The notes under the pieces: generated by a model
Seen by the model: only the letters and a program-made list of their open reading frames with translations
Databases searched by the model: none
What the model was told of the DNA's origin: nothing
Translations under genes and position numbers: made by a program
Shown: positions 26,260 through 36,600 of the stretch, piece after piece
Layout: each line of letters opens with the position of its first letter
How positions within the stretch are numbered: position 1 is the first letter of the stretch
Assembly (NCBI GenBank): GCA_020636375.1
Contig: JACJXZ010000002.1
Coordinates: 124,001 to 188,000 of the forward strand
DNA length: 64,000 nucleotides
From: Lewinellaceae bacterium
Lineage (GTDB): Bacteria > Bacteroidota > Bacteroidia > Chitinophagales > Saprospiraceae
Reading direction: 5' to 3'

Positions 26260-27020
26260 GTGGCGGAGAAATGGTAAAGCTAAAGATCACGGCCTTCAAG
26301 AGTTCAGACTTCGATGACCGGAAAAAAGTAGGCGAAGGGACGTTCACCGTACAAGTGAACCCCACTAGTTATTCCATTGCTTACGCGGTGCAGTACAAAA
26401 ACCAGGCACAGGCGCCAGGCACATCGGGCTATGACCCATCCTGGGATAAGAACGCGCCCAGAAAAATGAACTTTGAGTTCCTGTTTGATGGGACGGGGGC
26501 CATCCCCTTGAATAATGCTGCGGCAAAGAAGGAAGAAGAACGGGCAAAGCCGGATTCTCCTTTAGGCGCCATGTTGAAAGATTTGAGCAAGGATTTGAGC
26601 GTCGATCTCCAGATTCGGCAATTCGAAGCCATTGTATTTAATGTAAATGGCGACATCCACGCGCCCAATTATTTGCAGATCAACTGGGGCATGCTGATGT
26701 TCACCTGCCGCCTGGAAAGCATGGCCATCAATTACAAAATGTTTTCAAGGGAGGGCAAGCCGTTGCGGGCGATGATCAAAGCCTCCTTCATCGAGGTAGT
26801 TCCCGATGGCAGAGAAGCCAAAAGAAAGAAAAACCGGTCTCCTGACATTACAGAAGTACATCTCGTTAAAGAAGGCGACAAATTGCCCGACCTGGCAGAG
26901 CTTAAATATGGCGACCTCAATTATTACGTGGCCGTCGCCCAGGCCAACAAGCTGATCCAGTTTCGAAATTTAACCGCCGGAGACAAGATTTTTCTTTATC
27001 CCATCCAAAAAACGACATGA
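26256..27020 (+). CDS. eCIS LysM-type hub protein (Pvc7-like)
   Basis: 254 residues. The N-terminal part (about 1-185) matches the CIS tube-protein family: KLKITAFKSSDF, FTVQVNPTSYSIAYAVQY, and MNFEFLFDGTGAIP. A LysM-like module closes the protein (about 195-254: VKEGDKLPDLAELKYGDLN, then YYVAVAQANKLIQFRNL and GDKIFLYPI). Homologues hold the spike on the tube and the LysM part probably packs inside the baseplate rather than binding peptidoglycan. Four-base ATGA overlaps on both sides tie it to DUF5908 and to the spike gene. Confidence 0.92.
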   Translation: MSGGEMVKLKITAFKSSDFDDRKKVGEGTFTVQVNPTSYSIAYAVQYKNQAQAPGTSGYDPSWDKNAPRKMNFEFLFDGTGAIPLNNAAAKKEEERAKPDSPLGAMLKDLSKDLSVDLQIRQFEAIVFNVNGDIHAPNYLQINWGMLMFTCRLESMAINYKMFSREGKPLRAMIKASFIEVVPDGREAKRKKNRSPDITEVHLVKEGDKLPDLAELKYGDLNYYVAVAQANKLIQFRNLTAGDKIFLYPIQKTT

Positions 27021-28741
27021 GGAGCGACAGCCAAATACCGACGCCGGGAAACCCCGGAAAAATTGAATACAGCTTGGTGGTCAACGGGCGGAAGCTCCCG
27101 AGCCGGCTGGGCGTGCTGAGCATTGCTGTTTCTCAGGAGGTCAATCGCATTCCCACAGCGAAAATAGTAGCGCCGGATGGCAATGCGGCCATGCAGGATT
27201 TTGCGTTGAGCAATGAAGACTGGTTTTTGCCGGGCAACGATATCGAGATTTATCTGGGGCAGCTCCATGCAGAGGTTCTGGTCTTCCGGGGAAAAATCGT
27301 GAAGCACCAGATTAGGATGCTAAAAGGATTTTCCTTTTTGGAGGTCGATTGCCGCCATGCCGCTTACCAAATGGCCCTCCGCCCCAAATGCCGGTATTTT
27401 AGAAACCTTAAAGACAGCCAACTGGCTGAGCTGCTTTTTAAAGAATACGGCCTGGAGGCTGCGGTAGAGGCCACTGCCTTTACCCACCCGGAGCTGGTGC
27501 AGTACAATTGCACCGATTGGGATTTTTTGATGATGCGCCTGGAAGCCAACGGGCTTCAAGCCATACTGGGCAATGGAATGGTAAAAGCCCTAAAGCCGGA
27601 TTTGGATCAGAAGCCGGCACTTCGCCTCTTGTATGGCGCCACAATACTGGAATTCGAAGGGGAACTGGAGGTGCGGACGCAGTTTAGCGAAGAGCGCACC
27701 CTAAGCTGGGATTACAGCAGCCGCAGTATCCTGGAAGCCAAAGCTACAGAACCCAAAATAAAGGAAAATGGCAATTTGCCCGGCAAAAAAATAGCTGCTG
27801 CTAATCAGCCCGAACCCCAGGTTTACCGGCATGGAGGCGCCATTGTGGAAGGGGAGCTTCAAGCCTGGGCCGATGCCCGCCTCCTGCGCAACCGCTTGTC
27901 CCGCGCTCGCGGCCGGGTACAGTTTAAAGGCTTCGCCGGGATCAAGCCCGGAGATATCGTAGAATTGGCTGGTTTCGGAAACAGGTTCAACGGCCCGGTG
28001 TATGTGGCCGGCCTCAGGCACGATCTTCATAACGGAGAGTGGATTACGGACATTGAATTCGGCCTTTCCCCCAGGTGCTTCGCTCAGGCTTTTACCGTAG
28101 AAGCCCCTCCCGCCGCTGGCCTGCTCGCGCCGGTTAGTGGCTTGCAGATCGGAGTGGTTACGCAGATAGAAAATGACCCGAAAGGAGAATTCCGAATTCA
28201 GGTTCGCCTGCCCATCATCGACGCGGCAGCGCCGGGAATCTGGGCCAGAGTTGCCAGGCCCGACGCAGGCGCTGGCCGGGGCGCCTTTTTCCTGCCTGAG
28301 CCCGGCGACGAGGTGGTTCTCGGGTTCCTCAACGACGACCCTCGGGATGCCGTTGTGCTGGGCATGCTGCATAGCCGGAGCAAGGCGGCGCCCTTTGAAG
28401 CCCGGCAGGAAAATGAAGAAAAAGGCTATGTGTCCAGGGAAGGCCTGAAAATCATTTTCCACGAGGGAGAAAAGTCCATCACTTTACAGACTCCCGCCGG
28501 CAACCGAATGGCCATTTCCGACGAAAACGAAGGTTTCCTTCTGGCAGACCAACACGGCAACAGCCTGCAAATGAATGCGGACGGCATATCCATCCGCAGC
28601 GCGAAAGACATAAAGGTAGAGGCAAAAAGGAACATGAAAACCCAAACCGGCAGGGCCTGGCAAACTGTGTCCGACGGACAGGTCAGGCTAAAAGCGGCAA
28701 GCCTCAACGAGGTGAAAGGCAAGCCCGTCAACATCAATTGA
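27017..28741 (+). CDS. eCIS spike protein (VgrG-like, Pvc8-like)
   Basis: 574 residues combining gp27-like and gp5-like parts. The first about 370 residues are the hub (VNGRKLPSRLGVLSIAVSQ, GNDIEIYLGQ, HAAYQMALRPKCRYF, LVQYNCTDWDFLMMRLEANG). The OB-fold base (about 375-460) reads GLQIGVVTQIENDPKGEFR, PGIWARVARPDAGAGRGAF and LPEPGDEVVLGFLNDDPRDAV. A beta-helical needle follows (KIIFHEGEKSITLQTPAG, then ISDENEGFLLADQHGN). There is no C-terminal effector extension, so the tip is completed by the PAAR protein encoded 3 bases downstream. Confidence 0.95.
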   Translation: MRSDSQIPTPGNPGKIEYSLVVNGRKLPSRLGVLSIAVSQEVNRIPTAKIVAPDGNAAMQDFALSNEDWFLPGNDIEIYLGQLHAEVLVFRGKIVKHQIRMLKGFSFLEVDCRHAAYQMALRPKCRYFRNLKDSQLAELLFKEYGLEAAVEATAFTHPELVQYNCTDWDFLMMRLEANGLQAILGNGMVKALKPDLDQKPALRLLYGATILEFEGELEVRTQFSEERTLSWDYSSRSILEAKATEPKIKENGNLPGKKIAAANQPEPQVYRHGGAIVEGELQAWADARLLRNRLSRARGRVQFKGFAGIKPGDIVELAGFGNRFNGPVYVAGLRHDLHNGEWITDIEFGLSPRCFAQAFTVEAPPAAGLLAPVSGLQIGVVTQIENDPKGEFRIQVRLPIIDAAAPGIWARVARPDAGAGRGAFFLPEPGDEVVLGFLNDDPRDAVVLGMLHSRSKAAPFEARQENEEKGYVSREGLKIIFHEGEKSITLQTPAGNRMAISDENEGFLLADQHGNSLQMNADGISIRSAKDIKVEAKRNMKTQTGRAWQTVSDGQVRLKAASLNEVKGKPVNIN

Positions 28742-28744
28742 ACA

Positions 28745-29035
28745 ATGAGATCACCAGCCGCTCGCATTGGCGATATGCACCTATGCCCCATGTACAGCGG
28801 GGACACGCCCCACGTCGGAGGGCCAGTTGGCCCGGCGGGTTCGCCCGACGTCAATTTCGGAGGCTCGCCGGCTGCCCGCTCGGGTGATATGGCCAGTTGC
28901 TCCGGCCCGCCCGACTTGATCGTGGGCGGATCGGCCACTGTCTTCATCAACGGCCGGCCCGCCGCCCGAATGGGAGATCGCACGGCCCACGGCGGGATTG
29001 TCGTTCAGGGCCTGGAAACCGTAAATATTGGATGA
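28745..29035 (+). CDS. eCIS PAAR-repeat spike tip protein
   Basis: 96 residues with three PAAR-type repeats: PAARIGDMHLCP at the start, PAARSGDMASCSG in the middle, and PAARMGDRTAHGG near the end. His and Cys residues in these turns (HLCP, SCSG, HGG) would bind a metal at the tip of the cone. The length equals that of stand-alone PAAR proteins, with no attached toxin. It starts 3 bases after the spike stop. Confidence 0.95.
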   Translation: MRSPAARIGDMHLCPMYSGDTPHVGGPVGPAGSPDVNFGGSPAARSGDMASCSGPPDLIVGGSATVFINGRPAARMGDRTAHGGIVVQGLETVNIG

Positions 29036-29067
29036 AACATAAGACAACGGCATAAAACGCTTTCTAC

Positions 29068-29499
29068 ATGCAACAAGCAGAAAAAAAAGACTGCCATTTT
29101 TTGGGCCGGGGCCTTAGCTTCCCTCCCGCTTTCGACAAACGCACAAAAGACCTGCGGATGGTGGAAGGCCCCGCTGACATCCGGCAGAGCCTGGAGATTA
29201 TCCTGTCCACCCGCCAGCGGGAACGCCCGCTGGCGCCCGCCTTTGGCTGCAACCTGGATCAGCTTCTTTTTGAACCCATAACCTTAAGCTTCATTACCAA
29301 ACTACAAAACCTGGTAGAGGACGCGCTACTGCTCTACGAACCCAGGATAGAAGTAAAAGGGGTGAATATTGAACCAGACAGCAACAACGAAGGGCTGCTC
29401 CTGATCAACGTCGACTATAAAATCCCCAGCGCCAATTCCCGCTTCAATTTTGTCTATCCGTTTTACCTGGAAGAAGGCACGGACCTGGATGGGCAGTAA
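29068..29499 (+). CDS. eCIS baseplate protein, GPW/gp25 family
   Basis: 143 residues. The gp25 core is plain: DIRQSLEIILSTRQRERPL, then PAFGCNLDQLLFEPI, and LVEDALLLYEPRIEVKGV. The closing YKIPSANSRFNFVYPFYLEE is usual for eCIS Pvc9-like members. gp25 proteins start sheath assembly at the baseplate by offering the first interlocking strand, and the EPRI motif is the family's most conserved stretch. The gene lies between the PAAR and baseplate-J genes, as in nearly all eCIS clusters. Confidence 0.95.
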   Translation: MQQAEKKDCHFLGRGLSFPPAFDKRTKDLRMVEGPADIRQSLEIILSTRQRERPLAPAFGCNLDQLLFEPITLSFITKLQNLVEDALLLYEPRIEVKGVNIEPDSNNEGLLLINVDYKIPSANSRFNFVYPFYLEEGTDLDGQ

Positions 29500-29559
29500 T
29501 TGGATCGGCCTGCTTTTTTGAACACGCCCTGATTTTTTGATTGCGATAAAACCATTTAT

Positions 29560-32500
29560 ATGTCCTGGCAAATAGGCCATCCCATACAACGAGACGGCAC
29601 CAGCCAACCCCAGCGGTTGCCGGATGCCTTGCGGCCGGAGCGCAACCCCATCGACGCCCGGCGGACGGAAGACCTGTTGCTTTTCCTGTACAAACTGTCT
29701 GAACAGTTTGCCTACTACAACGAACACAACCAGGTCGACGGCCATTGGCAGCCCTTTTTTGACGAGCTGAAAGACGGTGACGAGGAAGCGAACCTGAACA
29801 GCATTCGCCGGTATTTGGCAAAAGCAGAACAACGGCAGGACAACTCCGCTTTTATGAGCATTCTGTTGGCCTTTCTGCAGATGTTTGGCCATGTACAGCA
29901 AGACATCAATAGCCTCACCAAAAAGCATTTGGATTTTTATTATGAAAAAGTACTGGGTTTTCAGCGGCTTCCTCCCAGCGCGGATGTGGTTCACCTCCTT
30001 TTTGAACTCTCTCCTCAGGCCGGGCAGCATCGAATTTCGGCAGGCACTGCCCTGAAAGCGGGAAATGATGCCCTGGGAAATCCCTTGACTTACCTGACCA
30101 GCCGGGAGATTATTGTAAATAAAGCCCGCTTAAGCGATATTAAAACGACTTTGGCGGAAGCAGAAAGCGGAAGAATCTATGCCGCAGAAGTGGCCAATTC
30201 TGCCGACGGGCTGGGCACTCCCCTGGAAGGCGAATCCCAAAGTTGGCCTATCTTTGGGCATCCAGCAAACATGCAGCCGGGTACAGTGGGTTTTGCCGTC
30301 GCCTCGCCCTTGCTTCTCCTGAAGGAAGGCCAGCGTTTTATCGATTTGACCCTAAGCTTAAAAGAGATTCCAGATAACATTACTGAAAATGATATTCAGT
30401 CCTTTATCGCTTATGGAAGTGGCGAGGAAGCATGGATTCAACTGGATATGGCCCACCCTGCGAGCATTGACCGCAGCAAGAGGTCCCTTCATTTTAAAAT
30501 GGCGGCTCAGGCTGGGCAGGGTTCCATTGTCGCATACCGGGAAAGCACCTTAGGCAACAGGCTGCGCACCGATTTTCCCGTCCTTCAGCTCCGGCTGAAT
30601 CCCGGCAGCCCAGCCTACGACAAGCTGAGCAGCCTGAAAATTCAGGAAATCACACTCGTCGTAGAAGTAACCGCCGCCGAGGGCGCTGCCGGCGTGCAGG
30701 AGTTGCAACTCCGAAATGATGCCGGTCAATTGGATGCCGAAGGCGCCTTCCAGCCTTTCGGGGCCCAACCTTCTACTAACGCCATGTTTTACATCGGAAG
30801 CCGGGAGGTTTTCAGCAAACCCCTGGATAGGCTAAGCCTACAGTTGCGCTGGGCCGGCCTGCCGGATGTCGCTAATGGGTTTGCCGATCACTACGCCAGC
30901 CAATACGATGGCGCCTACAAAGGGAATGACAAATTCACCGCCGATGTCCAACTTTTGAATAAGCGGCAATGGGCGGTGCCATTGGCCAGAAGCGTTCATC
31001 TTTTTGAGCCTGTCCCGGATGGCAAGCTGATCCCGGAAACCAGGCTGGAGCTGGCCGGCAACCAATTGCAGCAGCTTCCGTTAAACCCCGGGCTGCAGGC
31101 CAGAGAAGAACTCGATATCACGGGCAGCCAGGGGTTTATCCGCCTGTCCCTGAACCAGGATTTCGGGCACAGCAGTTATGTGCGGTTGTTTGCCCAGGTA
31201 GCCAAAGGCAACGGCGAGTTCCCCAATCTGCCCTATACCCCCACGCTGCAATCCCTTTCGCTGGGTTATGTGGCTACGCAAAAAATTGGCCTCCGGCACA
31301 AAAAACCTGGGGCTTCCTTTTTTCACCTTCAGCCATTTGGGAGCGAACAACCCGAACCACAACCGGCCCTGCCGTTGCTTCCCAAATTATCCAGAGGCGC
31401 TTTGTACCTCGGCTTCGAAGGCCTGGAACCCCCACAGAGCCTGCAACTGCTTTTCCAAATGGCGGAAGGCTCTGCCGCATCCCCTCATATCGTCGGGAGG
31501 GAAGACATTCGATGGGACTACCTGACAGACAAAGGCTGGCGGGAGAAGCCATTAGGAGGTGCCGAAATCTTTATCGATACCACCCTTGGGCTGCGGAAAT
31601 CCGGAATTATGGCTTTCCATATTGGCCAGGACGCCACCAAAGAAGGAGGCTTGTTGCCCGCCGGCAGACATTGGCTGCGTGCCACCATAGATAAAAACCC
31701 CGCTGGCGTTGCCCGCGCTATAAACATTCACCCGCAGGTTACTACCGCCGTCTTCCAGGATCAGGGCAATGACCCCAACCACCTGCTGCAACCTCTGCCG
31801 GCCAACCGCATTACGGCATTGGCAGAAAGCAACAGCGCCATCCGGAAGGTAGAACAACCCTACGCTTCCTTTGGCGGCTTGCCGGCCGAACTGGACTGCC
31901 GTTTTTATGCCCGCGTCAGCGAACGCCTGAGGCACAAACAGCGGGCCATTACTTTTTGGGACATAGAGCGGCTGGCATTGCAGCAATTTCCGGCCCTGTA
32001 CGAGGCCAAAGCCATTCCCCATACCGGTTTCGGCCCGAGCGGTTTCTATTCTGAATTTCTGCCGGGCCAGGTGACGGTGGTGGCCATTCCCCAACTGCGC
32101 AACCAAAATGCGGCCAACCCGTTGCAGCCTGCCGCCTCAGTGGCTTTGCTGCAGGAAGTAAAACAATACCTCGCTCCCCTGGCTACACGATTTGTCGGAG
32201 GCGAAGAAAAGGCGTTGCACGTCGTCAATCCCTTTTACGAACCCGTTCAAATCTCCTGCCGCGTGGGCTTCCGGGAGGGTGTTGACGCCGGTTATTGCGC
32301 CGCCCAATTAAACGAGGCGCTGCGCCGCCACCTTTCGCCCTGGGCTTTCGAAGCAGGTGCCGATGTCCGCTTTGGCGGGAAATTGTACAAATCGCAACTG
32401 CTGGCTTTTGTGGAAGACCAGGCCTATGTGGATTATGTGGCGGATTTCAGGATGCTGCATGGCAATACTGGCCCGGGCCTGGGCCAGATGTGCGTGGAAA

Positions 32501-32700
32501 TCGATTTCGTCGTTCGCAGCGATGCTTTTGGAGAAGATAAAGACATAGCCGAAGCGTCTACCGCCGCTTCCATTTTGGTGTCTGCCGATCAGCATATTAT
32601 CGAAGTATTGCAACCAGGCGCTTACCCCTGCGACGAACCGGAAATTTGTAGCCAGGGGTTGGGCTGCTGGTATATTGACATTGATTTTGTTGTTTCTTAA
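29560..32700 (+). CDS. eCIS baseplate wedge protein, gp6/baseplate J-like (Pvc11-like)
   Basis: 1,046 residues. It begins with a helical part (about 1-130: NPIDARRTEDLLLFLYKLSE, DDSAFMSILLAF-like) followed by beta-rich modules and, near the C-terminus, the baseplate J core (ITFWDIERLALQQFPALYE, VTVVAIPQLRNQNAANPL, VKQYLAPLATRFVGGEEK). The length agrees with Pvc11/Afp11-type wedge proteins rather than short phage gpJ (300-400). The protein makes up the baseplate wedges with the product of 33691-36693. No membrane or signal sequence is seen. Confidence 0.9.
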   Translation: MSWQIGHPIQRDGTSQPQRLPDALRPERNPIDARRTEDLLLFLYKLSEQFAYYNEHNQVDGHWQPFFDELKDGDEEANLNSIRRYLAKAEQRQDNSAFMSILLAFLQMFGHVQQDINSLTKKHLDFYYEKVLGFQRLPPSADVVHLLFELSPQAGQHRISAGTALKAGNDALGNPLTYLTSREIIVNKARLSDIKTTLAEAESGRIYAAEVANSADGLGTPLEGESQSWPIFGHPANMQPGTVGFAVASPLLLLKEGQRFIDLTLSLKEIPDNITENDIQSFIAYGSGEEAWIQLDMAHPASIDRSKRSLHFKMAAQAGQGSIVAYRESTLGNRLRTDFPVLQLRLNPGSPAYDKLSSLKIQEITLVVEVTAAEGAAGVQELQLRNDAGQLDAEGAFQPFGAQPSTNAMFYIGSREVFSKPLDRLSLQLRWAGLPDVANGFADHYASQYDGAYKGNDKFTADVQLLNKRQWAVPLARSVHLFEPVPDGKLIPETRLELAGNQLQQLPLNPGLQAREELDITGSQGFIRLSLNQDFGHSSYVRLFAQVAKGNGEFPNLPYTPTLQSLSLGYVATQKIGLRHKKPGASFFHLQPFGSEQPEPQPALPLLPKLSRGALYLGFEGLEPPQSLQLLFQMAEGSAASPHIVGREDIRWDYLTDKGWREKPLGGAEIFIDTTLGLRKSGIMAFHIGQDATKEGGLLPAGRHWLRATIDKNPAGVARAINIHPQVTTAVFQDQGNDPNHLLQPLPANRITALAESNSAIRKVEQPYASFGGLPAELDCRFYARVSERLRHKQRAITFWDIERLALQQFPALYEAKAIPHTGFGPSGFYSEFLPGQVTVVAIPQLRNQNAANPLQPAASVALLQEVKQYLAPLATRFVGGEEKALHVVNPFYEPVQISCRVGFREGVDAGYCAAQLNEALRRHLSPWAFEAGADVRFGGKLYKSQLLAFVEDQAYVDYVADFRMLHGNTGPGLGQMCVEIDFVVRSDAFGEDKDIAEASTAASILVSADQHIIEVLQPGAYPCDEPEICSQGLGCWYIDIDFVVS

Positions 32701-32710
32701 ACCAATTAAA

Positions 32711-33658
32711 ATGACTACCTCAAGAGAAACTTTAAAAGGTTATTTTTCATCTGGTGCCAGGCCGACTGAGAACCAATTTGGCGAAGCCTGGGACGCCTTT
32801 ATACACAAAAGCCAGGACGGCTTATATTTGGACGAAGCGGGGAACCTGTTAGTCGGCAGCGGAGGCCAACCTCCAGCTTCTATGGAAGAGGGCGTAAGAC
32901 TGGACGTGAACGGAGCTTTAAAGGTGGGCAATAATCCGGAAAACGCCGACCCGCCCCCCGGAACCATTCGATGGACAGGAAGCGATTTCGAGGGAATGAC
33001 GAACGACGGGTGGAAATCGCTGACCCTGGAACCGGATGACATTGACCTGCCCAGGCAGATATGGAGATATACAGGAGGTACGGCATCCATTATCGGCGCG
33101 GAAAGCGAAATCTCCACTTCCATTAAATTAACAGGAAAACTAGGCGCTCTAATAGATTTTATTAGCTCCGGCTCATCGCCGTGGCAAGCAGCACTTGGGT
33201 GCGGCCCCGGCACTGGCCTTAATTCCAAATCCAAAATTTTCTTCGATTTCGATGGTGCCGCTAATGGCATCGAATACCTGTTCGAATCAAACGGGGAGGC
33301 AAAAAAGCCAGGCGGAGGCCACTGGAGCAGCAGTTCCGACTCAAGGGTAAAAAAAGGCATACGTGATTTCCAGGACGGGCTGAACGTCCTGAAAACCTTA
33401 CAGCCAAAATCCTTCAAATACAATGGGAAAGGGGGCACTCCACGCCACCAGAAAGAGTACGTCGGATTTATTGCCCAGGAGGTCCTTCAGGCTTACCCTT
33501 CTATGGTTAGCACCTATCGGGCCAAATTAAATGAAGAAGACGAGCAAGAAACGGAATTGTATTCAATAGACACTACTCCTTTGGCCTTCATTTTGCTGAA
33601 TGCCGTTATTGAACTCGACAAACGGCTGGAAGCGCTGGAGGGGAAAAAACAGAAATAA
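32711..33658 (+). CDS. eCIS tail-fibre-like protein with S74 self-cleaving chaperone
   Basis: 315 residues. The N-terminus (TLKGYFSSGARPTENQFGEA) is the short attachment segment seen on many Bacteroidota fibre proteins. A glycine-rich shaft-like centre follows. From about residue 205 there is a peptidase S74 intramolecular chaperone: SSSDSRVKKGIRDF with the cleavage Ser and catalytic Lys (209-215), then LKTLQPKSFKYNGKG, GFIAQEVLQAYPSMVS, and a final coiled coil (LNAVIELDKRLEALEGK). Such domains trimerise the fibre and cut themselves off. This protein probably recognises the target surface. ATG 32711 is preferred over the earlier in-frame ATG at 32675, which lies inside the previous gene. Confidence 0.88.
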   Translation: MTTSRETLKGYFSSGARPTENQFGEAWDAFIHKSQDGLYLDEAGNLLVGSGGQPPASMEEGVRLDVNGALKVGNNPENADPPPGTIRWTGSDFEGMTNDGWKSLTLEPDDIDLPRQIWRYTGGTASIIGAESEISTSIKLTGKLGALIDFISSGSSPWQAALGCGPGTGLNSKSKIFFDFDGAANGIEYLFESNGEAKKPGGGHWSSSSDSRVKKGIRDFQDGLNVLKTLQPKSFKYNGKGGTPRHQKEYVGFIAQEVLQAYPSMVSTYRAKLNEEDEQETELYSIDTTPLAFILLNAVIELDKRLEALEGKKQK

Positions 33659-33668
33659 TCACAGATAA

Positions 33669-33687
33669 GTAGTGATCAAAAAATAAG
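33669..33687 (+). repeat. 19-bp sequence shared with 17095-17113
   Basis: GTAGTGATCAAAAAATAAG occurs here, four bases before the ATG at 33691, and identically at 17095-17113 at the left edge of a hairpin element. It may be the end of an element left behind inside the eCIS operon. It also separates the fibre gene from the next by the longest gap (32 bases) in this part of the cluster. Confidence 0.5.
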
Positions 33688-33690
33688 ATA

Positions 33691-36600
33691 ATGCCACCAG
33701 TTCTTCTTTCTCTGGATCAACAAAACCTGCCTCCCAGCCTCAATCCTCGCTTTCTCGAAGAAGAAGCGCGCCGCCGGATTGAGCAACTGGCCGGCAAAAA
33801 CTGGACGGATTACAACATCCACGACCCGGGAATCACCATACTGGAGTTGCTGGCCTACGCCATCACCGACCTGGGATTCAGGGCCAACCTGGAAATAAAG
33901 GACCTGATCGCCAAGGGAGAGGAAAACCCGTTTTTCACGGCAAGGGAGGTGCTTCCTTCCGCTCCTTATACCCCATCCGATTACCGCCGCCTTTTGATCA
34001 GCCGGCCCAAAATCCGCAACGCCTTTTTTGAGAAGGCCCCGGCCGGCCCAAAAGGGCTTTACGAGGTATTGCTGGATTTAGAACCCGAGCAAGAAGAATA
34101 TGAAGAGGAACCCCTGGAGCTTCAGGAAGCCTGGTTGAGAGGCGCTGTTGAAATCGGTTCTCGCACCTACGAATTTTACGTCGTATTTCCATACTGGAAG
34201 AATCTTCCCGCCGTATGGAGCAGTGAATTTGACCTCAGCCAGGTTAGCATTCAATCGGTTCGGCGGGCGGATGACGCCAACAAAGACACCTTCGACCTGT
34301 TCTTTGCAGAACCTGTTTTTCTCTTTGGCGAAGGCGATGGCACCCTCCGCCTGGAAGAGATGGGCATACTCATCCGCCTGCCCAATGGCATTCCAAAAAC
34401 GGCTATTAATGGCAACCCCAACACACAGGAAGTCACGGAATTCGAACAGGTTTTGGTCAACCTGTTAAACGAAAACCCCGCCTTTTTCCAAAAGTACCAA
34501 AAGCGGGTTCGGCTAAGAGCCCAGAGAATAGCTGATGAAAAAGCATTTATCCTGCAACACCGAAACCTTTGTGAGGACTGGGAAAGCATCGACACGATCC
34601 GCATTCAGCAAATCGGTTTGCTGATAGAGGAACTAGAGCTGCAACCCGGCGCCAACCCGGAAGAGGTAGTTGCCCAAATTTTTTTCGAGATGGATTTGTT
34701 TCTTCACCCACAAATCCAACCTCAATCATTTGAAGCGCTACGGGCATCCGGGCAAACAGCAGATGAAATCTTTGACGGGCCCCTGCTCGAAAACGGGTTC
34801 ATCTCAAAAGAAGATTTGCAACGCCTGGAAAGAGCGGACAAGGTTTACACCTCCGACCTGATCCGGATCATCATGCAACAACCGGAAGTCATCGGCGTCA
34901 AACAACTTAGCCTCGTTCATTATATCGACCGCATCAAAGCGGCCGCCGGAGTGGCCAATTGTCTTCAATTGCGCGATTCCAGGCGCTACAAGCCCAGGTT
35001 TAGTTTTCACGATTCAGCGATAAAGGTGTTTAAAAGAGGGGTGCGTATCGAACTAGACCCGGCCAAAATAAAAACACTTTGGCTAAACAAAAAGCGAGCG
35101 CTCTCTCCGCCCCTGGCTGCTGGCCAATCCGGGGATTTGCCCATTCCCCAGGGTGATGGCCAGCTCGATATCGCCACCTTCTATTCTATCCAGAACGAGC
35201 TTCCGCAAGCCTATGGCTTAAAGGAAGGCGAGATTGCTAAATCGGCACCTCCGCTGCGCAAAGCGCAGGCCCGGCAATTGAAAGCCTATTTGCTTTTTTT
35301 CGAGCAGCTCCTCAACAACTACTGCGAACAACTGGCCAACATTCAGGAGCTTTTTTCAATCCGCAGGAACGTAGAGCGCACCTATTTTTACCAACCCCTC
35401 TACAGCGTGCCGGCTGTTCAAGCCCTCTACGTTGCTTTTGTTGAGGAACAGGCTTTGAGTTGGGAAGCTTTCCGACAAAACTGCAACGCCTATGTCAAAG
35501 GGTTGGAAGAGGCTACCGAAAACCGCTCGGCCTTTCTCCAGCGGCGCCATCAGTTTCTCGACCACCTCCTGGGGCGGTTTGCCCAAGAATTTACAGACTA
35601 TTCCGCCTGGGCTTTTGCCCAAAATGGCGGCACGCTTTCACCAGCCCTTCTCTTTGACAAGTTGGATTTTTTACAAAACTTTCCATCCCTGAGCAGTCAA
35701 AGAGCCCGGGCTTTTGATTACACGTCAACCCGGCCTGGCAACGGACAAACCGCCGAACCAGATACCTGGAACACCAATAATGTGTCCGGTTTTGAAAAGC
35801 GGGTGGCGGCTTTGCTCGGCATGCCTGATCCAAACCGCCGGCCATTGAGTTCCGTGCCCGTATTGCGCGATTATGTGGAAGTTTTTGACGAGCAAAGCGC
35901 TGGTGCCGTCACTACTGCCCGCTTTCGCATCTGGAGTGGCCCGGTAGCCTTAATGCTGCCGGGCATCGGCCCGTTTTCCGTGTTGCTCGAAAGTACCCAG
36001 CAGGTTTTGGCAGAGGAACTGGAAACCGTGTTAGCTGTCATTCAAGAAGCAGGCAGCCAGGCTCAATCCTTCAGCATCGTATCGGATCAGGACACGCGGC
36101 AGGCAGCGTGCCGCTACCTGCTCCGCCTGGACGCATTGAATGAAGAAGGCAACCCCGTCGTTCAATCGCCGGATGTTTTTAGCAACCGGGCGGAGGCAGA
36201 AGAACGAGCCCGCCAAATTATGCACCTCATGCAAGGCCGGCCGGCAGAAGGCATGCAACTGCTGGAACATGTTCTTCTCCGCCCGTCAGGAGACGCCGCC
36301 GAACGCCTCCTGCCCGTCCTCTTTGAAAGCGGTGAGCCGTTTATCCAGGATGTTTATTCTTTTCAGCTAAGCATTTTTTTGCCGGAATGGGCGCCGCGTT
36401 TTAAAAACCCTGAGTTCCAGGCAGTAATAGAACGCACCTTGCGAGAGGAGCTTCCGGCCCATATTTTCCCCTGGATTTATTGGGTCAGAACGCTTGAAGA
36501 AGCCGATCCGGATACGGGCTTTGTGCCGCCGGCGTACGCGCAATTTGAAAGCGCCCTGCAAAACTGGCTGGAGAACCTCCACACTGAAAACAGAGGGCCA

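Noticed and set aside
32675..32710. Earlier start of the fibre gene
   Set aside because: It lies within the last codons of the wedge gene; ATG 32711 begins with the conserved fibre N-terminus.
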